A stretch of DNA of 9,631 nucleotides from Bacillota bacterium (GCA_023450835.1 JAEXGM010000165.1:1-9631), one strand, 5' to 3'. Counted from the stretch's first letter, positions 1 through 6,479 are shown. Made by a program: numbers and translations. Notes: generated by a model from the sequence alone, not told the origin.

Positions 1-2
1 AC

Positions 3-56
3 AGTGGCTTCTATGACTTAGCTACAGCTTATCAGTCTGTGCACATCAACTATTGA
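3..56 (+). CDS. Group II intron reverse transcriptase/maturase, C-terminal fragment
   Basis: Only the last 17 residues are in the window (SGFYDLATAYQSVHINY, stop TGA at 54-56). The short aromatic tail with YQSVH resembles the C-terminus of clostridial group II intron proteins as I remember them. The stop sits one base before the domain V region, as expected for an open reading frame looped out of domain IV. The full protein would carry reverse transcriptase and maturase (X) domains that help splicing and copy the intron into new DNA sites; none of these is visible here. The identification rests mainly on the adjoining ribozyme structure. Whether the upstream part is intact cannot be seen. Confidence 0.75.
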   Translation, partial: SGFYDLATAYQSVHINY

Positions 57-127
57 ACGCGCCGTGTACCGAACGGTATGCACGGTGCGGTGAGAGGACG
101 GGAGTTAATCACTCCCTCCTACTCGAT
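57..127 (+). ncRNA. Group II intron ribozyme domains V and VI
   Basis: Domain V folds from about 58 to 89. Its lower stem pairs C58-G66 with C81-G89 and includes a G61-U86 wobble inside the CGC triad (60-62). A T67-G80 pair follows, then a two-base bulge (A78, T79), and an upper stem closed by C70-G75 over a GAAC loop. Domain VI folds from 92 to 124: G92-G94 pairs with C122-C124, A95-G97 with C118-T120, and G100-T105 with A111-C116. A121 is left unpaired between the T120 and C122 pairs, which is the branch-point geometry. These are the parts that carry out splicing chemistry, and both look intact. Pairing was done by eye. Confidence 0.85.
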
Positions 128-1080
128 TATTTTATTTTTACCTTAGTCATTGCACCGGTGCTGTCAATTATATAAACAGTGTTTTTGCTGCTGAAGCAGT
201 AAGCAGAAATAGTTGACGAAACCGAAAGGCACCCCATGGAAGACCAGGTCTTTCCTTTGTCGGTTGAATGAAACACTATGTAGTCAGGGATTGGATTATT
301 GTTAAGTGCATATTTTAAAATCATAAAGCCGTTCGTTCCGGAGAAATAAGGCGGAAGTCCCTCGATATATGCATAATCAAGGCCTTTCGGGGAGGGTACG
401 GTCAGAGTCTTCCAGGTCTTTCCCTTATCAGTTGAGGTGTAAAGATAAGCATCTGTATTTCCGTGATAGGTAGTAGGTATGAAACCTGTACCATCTTTGT
501 TATAGACCATTCCTGTTGGATAGCCATTTATATAGGATATATCGGTTACTTTCTTGTAGGTCCTGCCGCCATCGGCAGTATGGAAGAGTAGTTTAGGCAT
601 CAACCCAAGACCCGGTCCGCCGCAGCTTAATAAATACCCATTTTTTTCATTGACAAAGCTGCTGTATATATTGCCGGTCCCATTTGTTTTCAGAGCAGGG
701 TCCTTAATGTGTCCGATACTCCAGGTGATTCCTTCATTCTTGCTTCTATAAATATCGATGGTTTCGTGCTTACTGGTAAAATAGCCATACACAGTTAAAG
801 TGCCATTTATATAGGAAATACAAGGATAAGATATATTTTTATCATAAGAAGGAAGAGTATAAAGTCTTTTGTGGTCAGCCCAGGAGTCTTTTGTTAATAT
901 CAGACTTCCGTCAGTCAATATTGCCCACCCTTTTTTGTTATCCTTCATATAAATAGCAGAAACATTCTTTAAAAGGGGAGAACTTTGCGCTGCATTGGAT
1001 GAAGAAGTTGCTTGTAAAGGAGCTATTGTAACCATACAGCAAACCAATAAAATACAAAGAACAATCAATTTTTTATTCAT
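127..1080 (-). CDS. Secreted Asp-box (BNR) repeat protein, function unknown
   Basis: This is a 317-residue exported protein. Residues 1-24 form a signal peptide (MNKK, a hydrophobic stretch, then a likely cut after LQA). It has four Asp-boxes of the S/T-x-D-x-G-x-T-W type: SKNEGITW (113-120), TADGGRTY (168-175), STDKGKTW (216-223) and STDKGKTW (272-279). Asp-boxes mark turns in beta-propellers of sialidases, Ycf48-like and VPS10-type proteins. No sialidase FRIP motif or catalytic Arg triad stands out, so enzyme activity should not be assumed. GAAGG lies 8 bases before the ATG and a good promoter lies just upstream. The last base of the TAA stop is the last base of the group II intron. The C-terminus (GAMTKVKIK) reads like a natural final strand, so the protein is probably complete. 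It has no operon partner in view. Confidence 0.85.
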   Translation of the reverse strand: MNKKLIVLCILLVCCMVTIAPLQATSSSNAAQSSPLLKNVSAIYMKDNKKGWAILTDGSLILTKDSWADHKRLYTLPSYDKNISYPCISYINGTLTVYGYFTSKHETIDIYRSKNEGITWSIGHIKDPALKTNGTGNIYSSFVNEKNGYLLSCGGPGLGLMPKLLFHTADGGRTYKKVTDISYINGYPTGMVYNKDGTGFIPTTYHGNTDAYLYTSTDKGKTWKTLTVPSPKGLDYAYIEGLPPYFSGTNGFMILKYALNNNPIPDYIVFHSTDKGKTWSSMGCLSVSSTISAYCFSSKNTVYIIDSTGAMTKVKIK

Positions 1081-1099
1081 GGGTCATACCTTCAGTTTT

Positions 1100-1128
1100 G
1101 TTATATTTTGAGTACTGCCCATTATCAA
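1100..1128 (-). promoter_or_regulatory. Predicted sigma-A promoter of the Asp-box gene
   Basis: On the minus strand there is a -35 box TTGATA (1123-1128), a 17-bp spacer and a -10 box TATAAC (1100-1105); each box matches the consensus in five of six positions. Transcription would start near 1093, giving a very short leader of about 13 nt that still contains the GAAGG ribosome binding site. The spacing and match are good, but promoter activity is a prediction. Confidence 0.6.
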
Positions 1129-1229
1129 AACGCATAAAATTATTAAGATAAATAGGCCAGTAAAAACAATAATTCGCTTACAGTATATTCTAAAAAATCT
1201 GGATATTCAACCCATATTTATCTTATTAT

Positions 1230-1251
1230 CAGCATGATAGCAGCATGATAG
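1230..1251. repeat. 11-bp tandem repeat, two copies
   Basis: CAGCATGATAG occurs twice head to tail (1230-1240 and 1241-1251), followed by a partial third start (CAGCA). It lies just past the U-tract of the efflux-operon terminator. It is probably a small slippage duplication with no known function. Confidence 0.75.
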
Positions 1252-1255
1252 CAGC

Positions 1256-1300
1256 AAAAAAAGTGCCGCATAGGAGGGTGAACCTGCTATGCGGTACTTT
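1256..1300 (-). terminator. Rho-independent terminator of the tetR-efflux operon
   Basis: Read on the minus strand, a hairpin with arms AGTACCGCATAG and CTATGCGGCACT (1298-1287 and 1273-1262; one A-C mismatch) closes over a 13-nt loop and runs straight into a seven-U tract (A-run 1256-1262 on the + strand). It begins about 70 bp after the efflux gene's stop codon and separates that operon from the Asp-box gene downstream. On the + strand the same stem is followed by only three T's, so it is unlikely to work well in that direction. Confidence 0.88.
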
Positions 1301-1345
1301 AAGGAAGTTGAATCCGGATTAAGATAAATTAAAAGTCCAATTTTT

Positions 1346-1375
1346 AAAAAGATTAATTTAAAAAAGATTAATTTT
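1346..1375. repeat. 15-bp tandem duplication across the efflux gene stop codon
   Basis: The unit AAAAAGATTAATTT plus one variable base is present twice (1346-1360 and 1361-1375). The minus-strand TAA stop (1368-1370) lies in one copy, and the other copy lies wholly in the 3' untranslated region. The protein is not altered beyond its last residues. It looks like a slippage event in an A/T-rich tract. Confidence 0.7.
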
Positions 1376-3029
1376 CATGTCCGTTTTCAAGAAGTTTCTT
1401 TTTATTCTTTAGAGTGAAAGATACAGCTATTCCAAGAGCTGCAATAATAGCAGAGGCGATGAACATATGTGTATACCCCTGATTTAAAGCATGCTGAAAA
1501 GTCTTTTCAATATCTGAGGACATACCGGTTAGGGCAGGCAATACATAAGTCTGTACTTTTTCCGGAAGTATTTTCTTAAAGATGTCTGTTAATTGTCTTA
1601 CAATGGTGGTTACATCGGCATTTTGCAGAGAAGCAAATAAATTCTTACTGCTGTCTGAGCCGTTTGAGCTCATGGCAGTGAGCATATCTCCGCCGCCAGC
1701 CTTTGTAAACCCGGCCTGTAAGGTCTTCATTAAATCAGACTGAATATTCCTGCTGGCATCTACAATGAATCCAATCATAAAGCTTGGAGAAATTGTAACA
1801 CCAATGGAGCGTATTAAAGACATGGTGGCCAGAGCGGTAGTACCTTCTTCTTCCTTTACGGCTCCAAGAATCAGGTAGTTAAGAGGAGGACCCATGGTAA
1901 ATCCGACTCCGAAGCCCATTAATGCAATGCCGATTAAGACAGAAAGAAAGGTGAGGCTCCTGGCTGCAATTAAACCTAATACCAGGGTTCCGGCTGCTGT
2001 GCAGAAAAAGCCGGTCATGAGCACAAGCTTTGCTCCTTTTTTGTCAAGAAGTCTTCCGCTGAGAGGCGATGCCACTCCTGAAAATACTGCCAGCAAAGTA
2101 ACCAGATAACCACCGGAGCCGCTCTTTAATTTCAGGGTATTCTCTGCGAACTGTGGCATATATACCATCCCCATCATGCCGATTCCTACAATAAAAGCAA
2201 TGGTGAAGATAGTTAAAATCTCCCGGTTTTTAAAATATTTAATGGATAGAACCGGATCTGCAGCTCTTTTTTCCACCAGAATAAAGGCCGGAACTAATAC
2301 CAGGAAAGCTATCAGGAAAGGATATACTTTTAACTTTTGCAGACTGTTTAATACATCAAAGAAATTCATATTAGTAAGCGCATACAGTAAACTTGCTATC
2401 ATGGCAGCCAGAACCACAGCTCCCGCAACATCCAATTTGTTCTTGGCGGCCACCTTCGATTCTTCCATTACTCTGGAGAGGCAGAGGGTCACAATACATA
2501 TGGGGACATTGATAAAGAAGATAAATCCCCAGTGGTTCTGACCTGCTATATCAATGATGGTACTTCCGAGAGTCGGACCTACGATGGTAGCTACCCCGTA
2601 TACGGCACCAACCATACCCAGAGCGGTCCCCCTTTTTTCGGGAGGAAAGGATTGGCCTATTACAGTAGTTGCAATTGGCAGGATGCCTCCCGCACCGATT
2701 GCCTGAATAACTCTGGCTGTAAGCAAAAATGCAAAATTTCCATAGAAATTACTAAAGCCGCAAAGAGCAGAGCCGATTCCGAATACAGCTATTCCGAAAA
2801 TGTACATTTTCTTTCTGCCGATAGTATCGGATAATTTGGAGCTGATAGGCATTGAGACGGCATAGACTAAAGTATAAATAGTTATCATCCAGGCTCCTGT
2901 GCCTTTTGATACGGAAAAACTATTCTGTATAATCTCTCTGGCAGGAGACACGATTCCGTTATCGATTGCTCCCATAAAAATACCCAGCAGGAACAATATC
3001 AAAATCAACGTTGTATGTTTTTTTTGCAC
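1368..3029 (-). CDS. MFS multidrug efflux pump, DHA2 (14-helix, EmrB/QacA) family
   Basis: This 553-residue integral membrane protein has 14 predicted helices, the usual size for the family. Visible motifs are AIDNGIVSPA in helix 1 (21-30; motif D1), KLSDTIGRKK in the loop after helix 2 (65-74; motif A), LLTARVIQAIGAGG in helix 4 with Arg106 (102-115; motif B), and GAVYGVATIVGPTLGS in helix 5 (141-156; motif C, the antiporter signature). A long extracellular loop of about 95 residues (424-518) between helices 13 and 14 is typical of DHA2 pumps. It probably exports toxic or cationic compounds by proton antiport; the substrate cannot be read from sequence. The GTG start has AAAGGGG 7 bases upstream. 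It follows the TetR gene by 72 bp and shares its operator motif. Confidence 0.92.
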   Translation of the reverse strand: MQKKHTTLILILFLLGIFMGAIDNGIVSPAREIIQNSFSVSKGTGAWMITIYTLVYAVSMPISSKLSDTIGRKKMYIFGIAVFGIGSALCGFSNFYGNFAFLLTARVIQAIGAGGILPIATTVIGQSFPPEKRGTALGMVGAVYGVATIVGPTLGSTIIDIAGQNHWGFIFFINVPICIVTLCLSRVMEESKVAAKNKLDVAGAVVLAAMIASLLYALTNMNFFDVLNSLQKLKVYPFLIAFLVLVPAFILVEKRAADPVLSIKYFKNREILTIFTIAFIVGIGMMGMVYMPQFAENTLKLKSGSGGYLVTLLAVFSGVASPLSGRLLDKKGAKLVLMTGFFCTAAGTLVLGLIAARSLTFLSVLIGIALMGFGVGFTMGPPLNYLILGAVKEEEGTTALATMSLIRSIGVTISPSFMIGFIVDASRNIQSDLMKTLQAGFTKAGGGDMLTAMSSNGSDSSKNLFASLQNADVTTIVRQLTDIFKKILPEKVQTYVLPALTGMSSDIEKTFQHALNQGYTHMFIASAIIAALGIAVSFTLKNKKKLLENGHEN

Positions 3030-3044
3030 TATAAAACCCCTTTC

Positions 3045-3057
3045 TGAACAATGTTCA
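3045..3057. promoter_or_regulatory. TetR operator-like palindrome before the efflux gene
   Basis: TGAACAATGTTCA is a perfect 6+1+6 palindrome. It lies 15 bp before the GTG start, just upstream of the ribosome binding site (3037-3043). The same motif with one changed base lies at the tetR promoter (3678-3690). I could not find a strong promoter in the 72-bp gap; TTAAAT abuts the palindrome as a possible -10 but has no good -35. Binding here could therefore block an internal start or act as a roadblock to readthrough from tetR. Confidence 0.72.
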
Positions 3058-3101
3058 TTTAAAGTTTAAAAAATAAACAGGATTCCTCTAGCAGATTTTC
3101 A

Positions 3102-3662
3102 CTACAGGAAATAACTTTTCAAAATCATCTCAAAGGTATCATATTCAAATTGCTTCATCTGTGCTATCAGCATAAAATTCTGCACTATAAAACTTGCCAG
3201 CTCACGGTCATTGATTTCCGGCTTGGGGGTGCCGGTATTTTCTGCTTTGTGCTTTTTGATTGCCGCTTCCAGAGTATCCACAAATAAATCAACTACTTCC
3301 TGCTTCTGCCTGTGATGCTCCTTTGTCATTCCTTTTTCAGTGCCGTTTAGTTTTAACCAGGTATCTTTAAAGGTATCCAAAAAAGTTTCTAAAAGCCGGT
3401 AGATACTTCGAAACTTCACAAACAATTCCTGGTCTTCCTGCTGTGCCTGTTTGATTGCTTCAATGAATTCCATCCAGTACTGGTACATCAGCTCAGACAT
3501 CAGGCTGTCTTTTGTAGGAAAATAATTGTAGATGGTACCCACTGCAATTCCGGAAGCCCTGGCAACTTCCCGCATATTTAGTTTACTGTAGCCCTTTGAG
3601 ATAATGATGGTTTTGGCTTTTTGTACAATGGTTTCTCTTAAATCGTCGTATATCTTTGGCAT
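3102..3662 (-). CDS. TetR/AcrR-family transcriptional repressor
   Basis: This is a 186-residue DNA-binding repressor. The N-terminal helix-turn-helix spans about residues 12-56, with the family core LNMREVARASGIAVGTIYNYF (28-48) and the KDSLM helix after it (51-55). The remaining all-helical region would bind a ligand and form the dimer; it has no recognisable signature. The start at 3662 is preferred over an in-frame ATG at 3731. AAGGAAGG lies 4 bases before 3662, a -35/-10 promoter lies between the two ATGs (3690-3718), and the extra 23 residues do not resemble the family. The gene is first in an operon with the DHA2 efflux pump, and an operator palindrome overlaps its promoter. It therefore probably represses itself and the pump until a toxic ligand binds. 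Confidence 0.9.
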   Translation of the reverse strand: MPKIYDDLRETIVQKAKTIIISKGYSKLNMREVARASGIAVGTIYNYFPTKDSLMSELMYQYWMEFIEAIKQAQQEDQELFVKFRSIYRLLETFLDTFKDTWLKLNGTEKGMTKEHHRQKQEVVDLFVDTLEAAIKKHKAENTGTPKPEINDRELASFIVQNFMLIAQMKQFEYDTFEMILKSYFL

Positions 3663-3677
3663 AGAACCTTCCTTTAG

Positions 3678-3690
3678 TGAACTATGTTCA
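3678..3690. promoter_or_regulatory. TetR operator-like palindrome at the tetR promoter
   Basis: TGAACTATGTTCA has arms TGAAC/GTTCA around a 3-bp centre. It differs from the 3045-3057 site at a single base. Its first minus-strand base is the last base of the -10 box, and the rest covers the likely transcription start, the classic position for autorepression by blocking RNA polymerase. Confidence 0.75.
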
Positions 3691-3718
3691 TAATAACTCG
3701 GATTCCTGTATTTGACAA
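3690..3718 (-). promoter_or_regulatory. Predicted sigma-A promoter of the tetR-efflux operon
   Basis: On the minus strand there is a -35 box TTGTCA (3713-3718), a 17-bp spacer and a -10 box TATTAT (3690-3695). Each matches the consensus in five of six positions. Transcription would begin near 3683, inside the palindrome, so the message starts downstream of the alternative ATG at 3731 and must use the ATG at 3662. Confidence 0.75.
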
Positions 3719-3795
3719 GTGGTTTTTTCATTTTCGCTTAAAAGACATTGGGTAATAACAAAAGATTTAATATGCAGTGATTTGAATAGGATTAG

Positions 3796-3825
3796 GTTGA
3801 AAAAACAAAAGACAGTTTTTTCAAC
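3796..3825. repeat. Perfect inverted repeat, 11-bp arms
   Basis: Arms GTTGAAAAAAC (3796-3806) and GTTTTTTCAAC (3815-3825) are perfect complements around an 8-bp loop. No U-tract follows the stem on either strand, so it is not a standard terminator. It lies 6 bp from a second, longer inverted repeat. Confidence 0.8.
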
Positions 3826-3831
3826 TACGGA

Positions 3832-3868
3832 TTCAGGAATATCAAATTGAAGATTTGATATTCCTGAA
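3832..3868. repeat. Perfect inverted repeat, 16-bp arms
   Basis: TTCAGGAATATCAAAT (3832-3847) pairs perfectly with ATTTGATATTCCTGAA (3853-3868) across a 5-bp loop (TGAAG). There is no T-run after it on either strand. It lies upstream of the candidate -10 at 3908 and upstream of the tetR promoter on the other strand, so neither predicted transcript includes it. A protein-binding site, a cruciform or a remnant of a small mobile repeat are all possible. Confidence 0.85.
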
Positions 3869-3907
3869 AGGGATTAAAATGAAATCTGAAATTAAAAGAA
3901 AAACGCT

Positions 3908-3913
3908 TATAAT
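3908..3913 (+). promoter_or_regulatory. Candidate -10 box of the PAS-GGDEF-EAL gene
   Basis: TATAAT is an exact -10 consensus, 141 bp before the start codon. No good -35 box lies at the right distance (TCTGAA at 3885-3890 is weak), so an activator may be needed or the true promoter may be elsewhere. If real, the leader is about 135 nt. Confidence 0.4.
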
Positions 3914-4054
3914 GTAAGAATAGGTTGAAATTATGAGATAAACAGAATAGAATAGGCGTAGGAGTTCTCTTTTGTATTGCAGTATATATCCGCATTGGAT
4001 TGAAAACACCATAGTGTTGCACGCAACTAGTTTAAAATTATACGGGGGAGTTAA

Positions 4055-6172
4055 ATGAGAAAAAACAAAAGAGAAAATAAAAGAAATTACAATCCCTTTT
4101 TTGATAAATTTATAGATAGATTATTAGATATTAGTAAAGAGTTTGAGCCATTTAAGGTAGCTATACGTGTTACCGCTATTTATGCGGTCTTTGGGATATT
4201 GTGGATATATTTATCGGACCGATTATTAGAATGGCTGGTACAGGATAAAAAGATTATCACTTTGATAAGCACATTCAAAGGCTGGATTTTTGTTTTTCTG
4301 ACCGGGATGCTGATATTCGGACTGGTATATTCTTCCTTGAACCGTATTAAAAACGACAAGATAAAGCTTGAGGATAGTTTACAGGAACTGACGTCTACTT
4401 ATGAAGAATTAGAAGCTACTTATGCAGAATTGACCGCTTCCGAAGAGGAGCTGCGGCAGCAGTATGATACGATTATCGATAACCAAACGAAGATTATGGA
4501 AAGTGAAGAGAAATACAGGCTGATATCAGAAGCAAGTAATGACGGAATATGGGATGAAATCGATAATGTAAGGCACTTCTCCGAACGCTGGCTGGAGATT
4601 ACAGGTTACTCCAGACAGGAAGTTGAAAAAATGGCAGATTGGATGGAACTGATACATCCGGAAGATTATCCTGCAGTAAAGGCTCTTTATGATGAGCATC
4701 TGGCAGGAAGGACTTCATTTTACAGCAGTGAATACCGGATTAAGCGAAAAGACGGTAAATACATATGGATACAATCCAGAGGTAAAGCATCTTTTGACGG
4801 CTTGGGAAAGGTAGGCCGGGTAGCCGGCTCCCATACGGATATTTCGAAGCTTAAAGAATATCAGAATGAACTGCAATACCTGGCATTTCATGATACCCTT
4901 ACGGATTTGCCCAATCGTTTGGCGTTATTTAAGGACGTCAATAATCTCCTGGTATCGGCGGAAAATCATAAATTTGCATTGTTGTTCATCGATGTGGATG
5001 ATTTTAAATTTATTAATGACACGCATGGTCATGATTTCGGAGACCAAATTATTATCTTAATCGGTGAAAGAATCACGAAACAATTGGAGGAAGACAGTAC
5101 TTTTTACAGGCTTGGCGGAGATGAGTTCATAATTATTAATAGAGGAATCGGAAACCGTGGGGAAGCGGAACTGTTTGCAGAACGGGTTATGTCAGCATTT
5201 AAGGCGCCGGTCATTATTGGCAGCAGTAATTTACGTATTAATATCAGTATCGGTATCTGTTTATATCCGGAGCATGGAAGAAATTCCAACGAACTGCTGC
5301 GATGTGCGGACATTGCCATGTATAAGGCAAAGGATGTCGGAGGAAATTATTATATAACATTTGTCCAGTCAATGAATGACGTTATCATTGAAAGGATGCA
5401 GATTGAAGAACAATTGCATAATGCAATGGATAACAAGGAATTTGTATTATTTTATCAGCCCCAGTATGATATTATGGAAAATAAGATTACGGGAATGGAA
5501 GCATTGATCCGATGGAATAATCCGGTGCTTGGACATGTACCTCCTCTGAAATTCATCGAGATTGCAGAAGAGACACATTATATTATTCCTTTGGGAAGGT
5601 GGGTTTTAGAAGAAGCCTGTGCGTTTATGAAAAAAATTCAGCCAATTAATAAAAACGGACTGACGATTTCTGTGAATATATCAATCTTGCAATTGCTGCA
5701 GAATGATTTTGTAGATATGGTGCTTGATATTATTGAGCAAAATAACCTGGACCCATCTCTGGTGGAGCTGGAAATAACAGAATCCATCTTAATGGAATCC
5801 TATGAGATTATAAAGGAAAAGTTAAACAAACTTTGCGAAAAGGGTATCAAAATAGCATTGGACGATTTCGGAAAGGGGTATTCTTCGTTAAGTTACCTAA
5901 AAGTGCTGCCAATATCAACATTAAAGATTGACAAATCTTTTGTCGACAGTATATACGATGATTCCGGCAGCAATTCTTTGACGGAACATATCGTAATTAT
6001 GGGCAGAAGCTTAGGCTTAAAACTTGTAGCGGAGGGCGTTGAGACAAAAGAACAGCTGGATTATCTCATTAGTCATAAATGCCACAAAATACAAGGCTAT
6101 TTATACAGTAAACCATTGCCTGAGAAGACAATTATCGAATTTCTGGAAAAGGATTCTGTTTTAAATATATAA
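4055..6172 (+). CDS. Membrane-anchored PAS-GGDEF-EAL cyclic-di-GMP enzyme
   Basis: This 705-residue signalling protein can in principle both make and break cyclic-di-GMP. Two membrane helices (about 38-56 and 73-93) anchor it with only a short outside loop. A coiled-coil (about 97-152) leads to a PAS domain (about 153-265) that probably senses a cytoplasmic signal. The GGDEF domain (about 275-435) has metal-binding Asp313, the NDTHGH stretch (321-326) and an intact RLGGDEF (352-358). The inhibitory RxxD site is absent (EEDS at 345-348). The EAL domain (about 450-700) keeps Gln468, EAL (482-484), Asn541, ELEITE (571-576), DDFGKGYS (603-610), Lys624, Glu660 and Gln680, so it looks catalytically active. 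GGGGGAG (4044-4050) precedes the ATG. It is transcribed alone and ends at its own terminator. Confidence 0.94.
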   Translation: MRKNKRENKRNYNPFFDKFIDRLLDISKEFEPFKVAIRVTAIYAVFGILWIYLSDRLLEWLVQDKKIITLISTFKGWIFVFLTGMLIFGLVYSSLNRIKNDKIKLEDSLQELTSTYEELEATYAELTASEEELRQQYDTIIDNQTKIMESEEKYRLISEASNDGIWDEIDNVRHFSERWLEITGYSRQEVEKMADWMELIHPEDYPAVKALYDEHLAGRTSFYSSEYRIKRKDGKYIWIQSRGKASFDGLGKVGRVAGSHTDISKLKEYQNELQYLAFHDTLTDLPNRLALFKDVNNLLVSAENHKFALLFIDVDDFKFINDTHGHDFGDQIIILIGERITKQLEEDSTFYRLGGDEFIIINRGIGNRGEAELFAERVMSAFKAPVIIGSSNLRINISIGICLYPEHGRNSNELLRCADIAMYKAKDVGGNYYITFVQSMNDVIIERMQIEEQLHNAMDNKEFVLFYQPQYDIMENKITGMEALIRWNNPVLGHVPPLKFIEIAEETHYIIPLGRWVLEEACAFMKKIQPINKNGLTISVNISILQLLQNDFVDMVLDIIEQNNLDPSLVELEITESILMESYEIIKEKLNKLCEKGIKIALDDFGKGYSSLSYLKVLPISTLKIDKSFVDSIYDDSGSNSLTEHIVIMGRSLGLKLVAEGVETKEQLDYLISHKCHKIQGYLYSKPLPEKTIIEFLEKDSVLNI

Positions 6173-6210
6173 ATTTATAAGTAAATAGAGAATTATAATA
6201 ACAGTTTAAT

Positions 6211-6260
6211 AAAAAGCAAGAGTTTCGCAGATAATAATTATTACGAAACTCTTGCTTTTT
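6211..6260 (+). terminator. Rho-independent terminator after the PAS-GGDEF-EAL gene
   Basis: Perfect 17-bp arms (AAAAAGCAAGAGTTTCG at 6211-6227 and its complement at 6244-6260) enclose a 16-nt AT-rich loop and end in TTTTT. It begins 39 bp after the stop codon. The arms carry A-runs and T-runs at their outer ends, so it could also work on the other strand, though no minus-strand gene approaches it. Confidence 0.9.
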
Positions 6261-6391
6261 GGTATGTAACGGATTGGTTACTTAACTGGTATAAATTGTA
6301 TGAAAAAATGCTGTTATGGCAAATCTGTATATAGGGCAAGAGAATATCGGACTATTTCTGTCTTAAATATGCATGTTTAGAAAACTTTCGA

Positions 6392-6409
6392 AAACGATTA
6401 AGTAAAAAT
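6392..6409 (+). repeat. 18-bp direct repeat, copy 1 (LacI operator candidate)
   Basis: AAACGATTAAGTAAAAAT is identical to 6620-6637 and lies upstream of the predicted lacI promoter. The AAACG core with a central CG is typical of LacI-family operators. The two copies are 228 bp apart, which could allow DNA looping. Confidence 0.65.
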
Positions 6410-6479
6410 ATATTAAAATTTTTAAATAAAGCTTGCATATTTTTGCGAAAAGGTTTAAGATAAAACATACAAAGGAACG

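Larger units (their letters stand above)
1..127 (+). mobile_element. Group II intron, 3' end only
   Basis: This is the 3' terminal part of a group II intron; the rest lies before the window. It holds the C-terminal codons of the intron-encoded protein, then the catalytic domain V hairpin and domain VI, and ends in CTACTCGAT, a typical bacterial intron 3' end. The predicted last intron base is T127, because the unpaired A121 in domain VI lies 6 nt before it, the usual branch-point spacing. The element is a self-splicing, retrotransposing ribozyme. It points opposite to the adjacent Asp-box gene and ends on that gene's stop codon. A CGC rather than AGC catalytic triad suggests a class C or similar bacterial lineage, but the class cannot be fixed from the 3' end alone. 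Confidence 0.88.
3663..4054. other. Divergent intergenic region between tetR and the PAS-GGDEF-EAL gene
   Basis: This 392-bp AT-rich region carries the tetR operator and promoter (3678-3718), two adjacent perfect inverted repeats (3796-3825 and 3832-3868), a candidate -10 box for the rightward gene (3908-3913) and its ribosome binding site (4044-4050). A small inverted repeat GTTGC/GCAAC sits at 4016-4027. I see no convincing protein-coding gene and no cyclic-di-GMP riboswitch. Confidence 0.7.

Noticed and set aside
127..1080. Calling the Asp-box protein a sialidase
   Set aside because: Asp-boxes occur in many non-enzymatic propellers, and no FRIP motif or catalytic residues could be identified.
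1894..2834. Plus-strand reading frames opposite the efflux pump gene
   Set aside because: They are antisense shadows of a well-supported 14-helix transporter, with no ribosome binding sites or domains.
3832..3868. 16-bp-arm inverted repeat as a Rho-independent terminator
   Set aside because: No U-tract follows the stem on either strand, and the flanking genes are divergent, so neither needs a terminator here.
3825..4022. 65-codon minus-strand reading frame in the tetR / cyclic-di-GMP intergenic region
   Set aside because: It covers a perfect inverted repeat and the candidate -10 box, has a low-complexity F/N-rich product, and no recognisable domain.
3869..4054. Cyclic-di-GMP riboswitch in the leader of the PAS-GGDEF-EAL gene
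   Set aside because: I looked for the conserved GGTCACGCACAGGG-like core and its paired tetraloop region and saw nothing similar.
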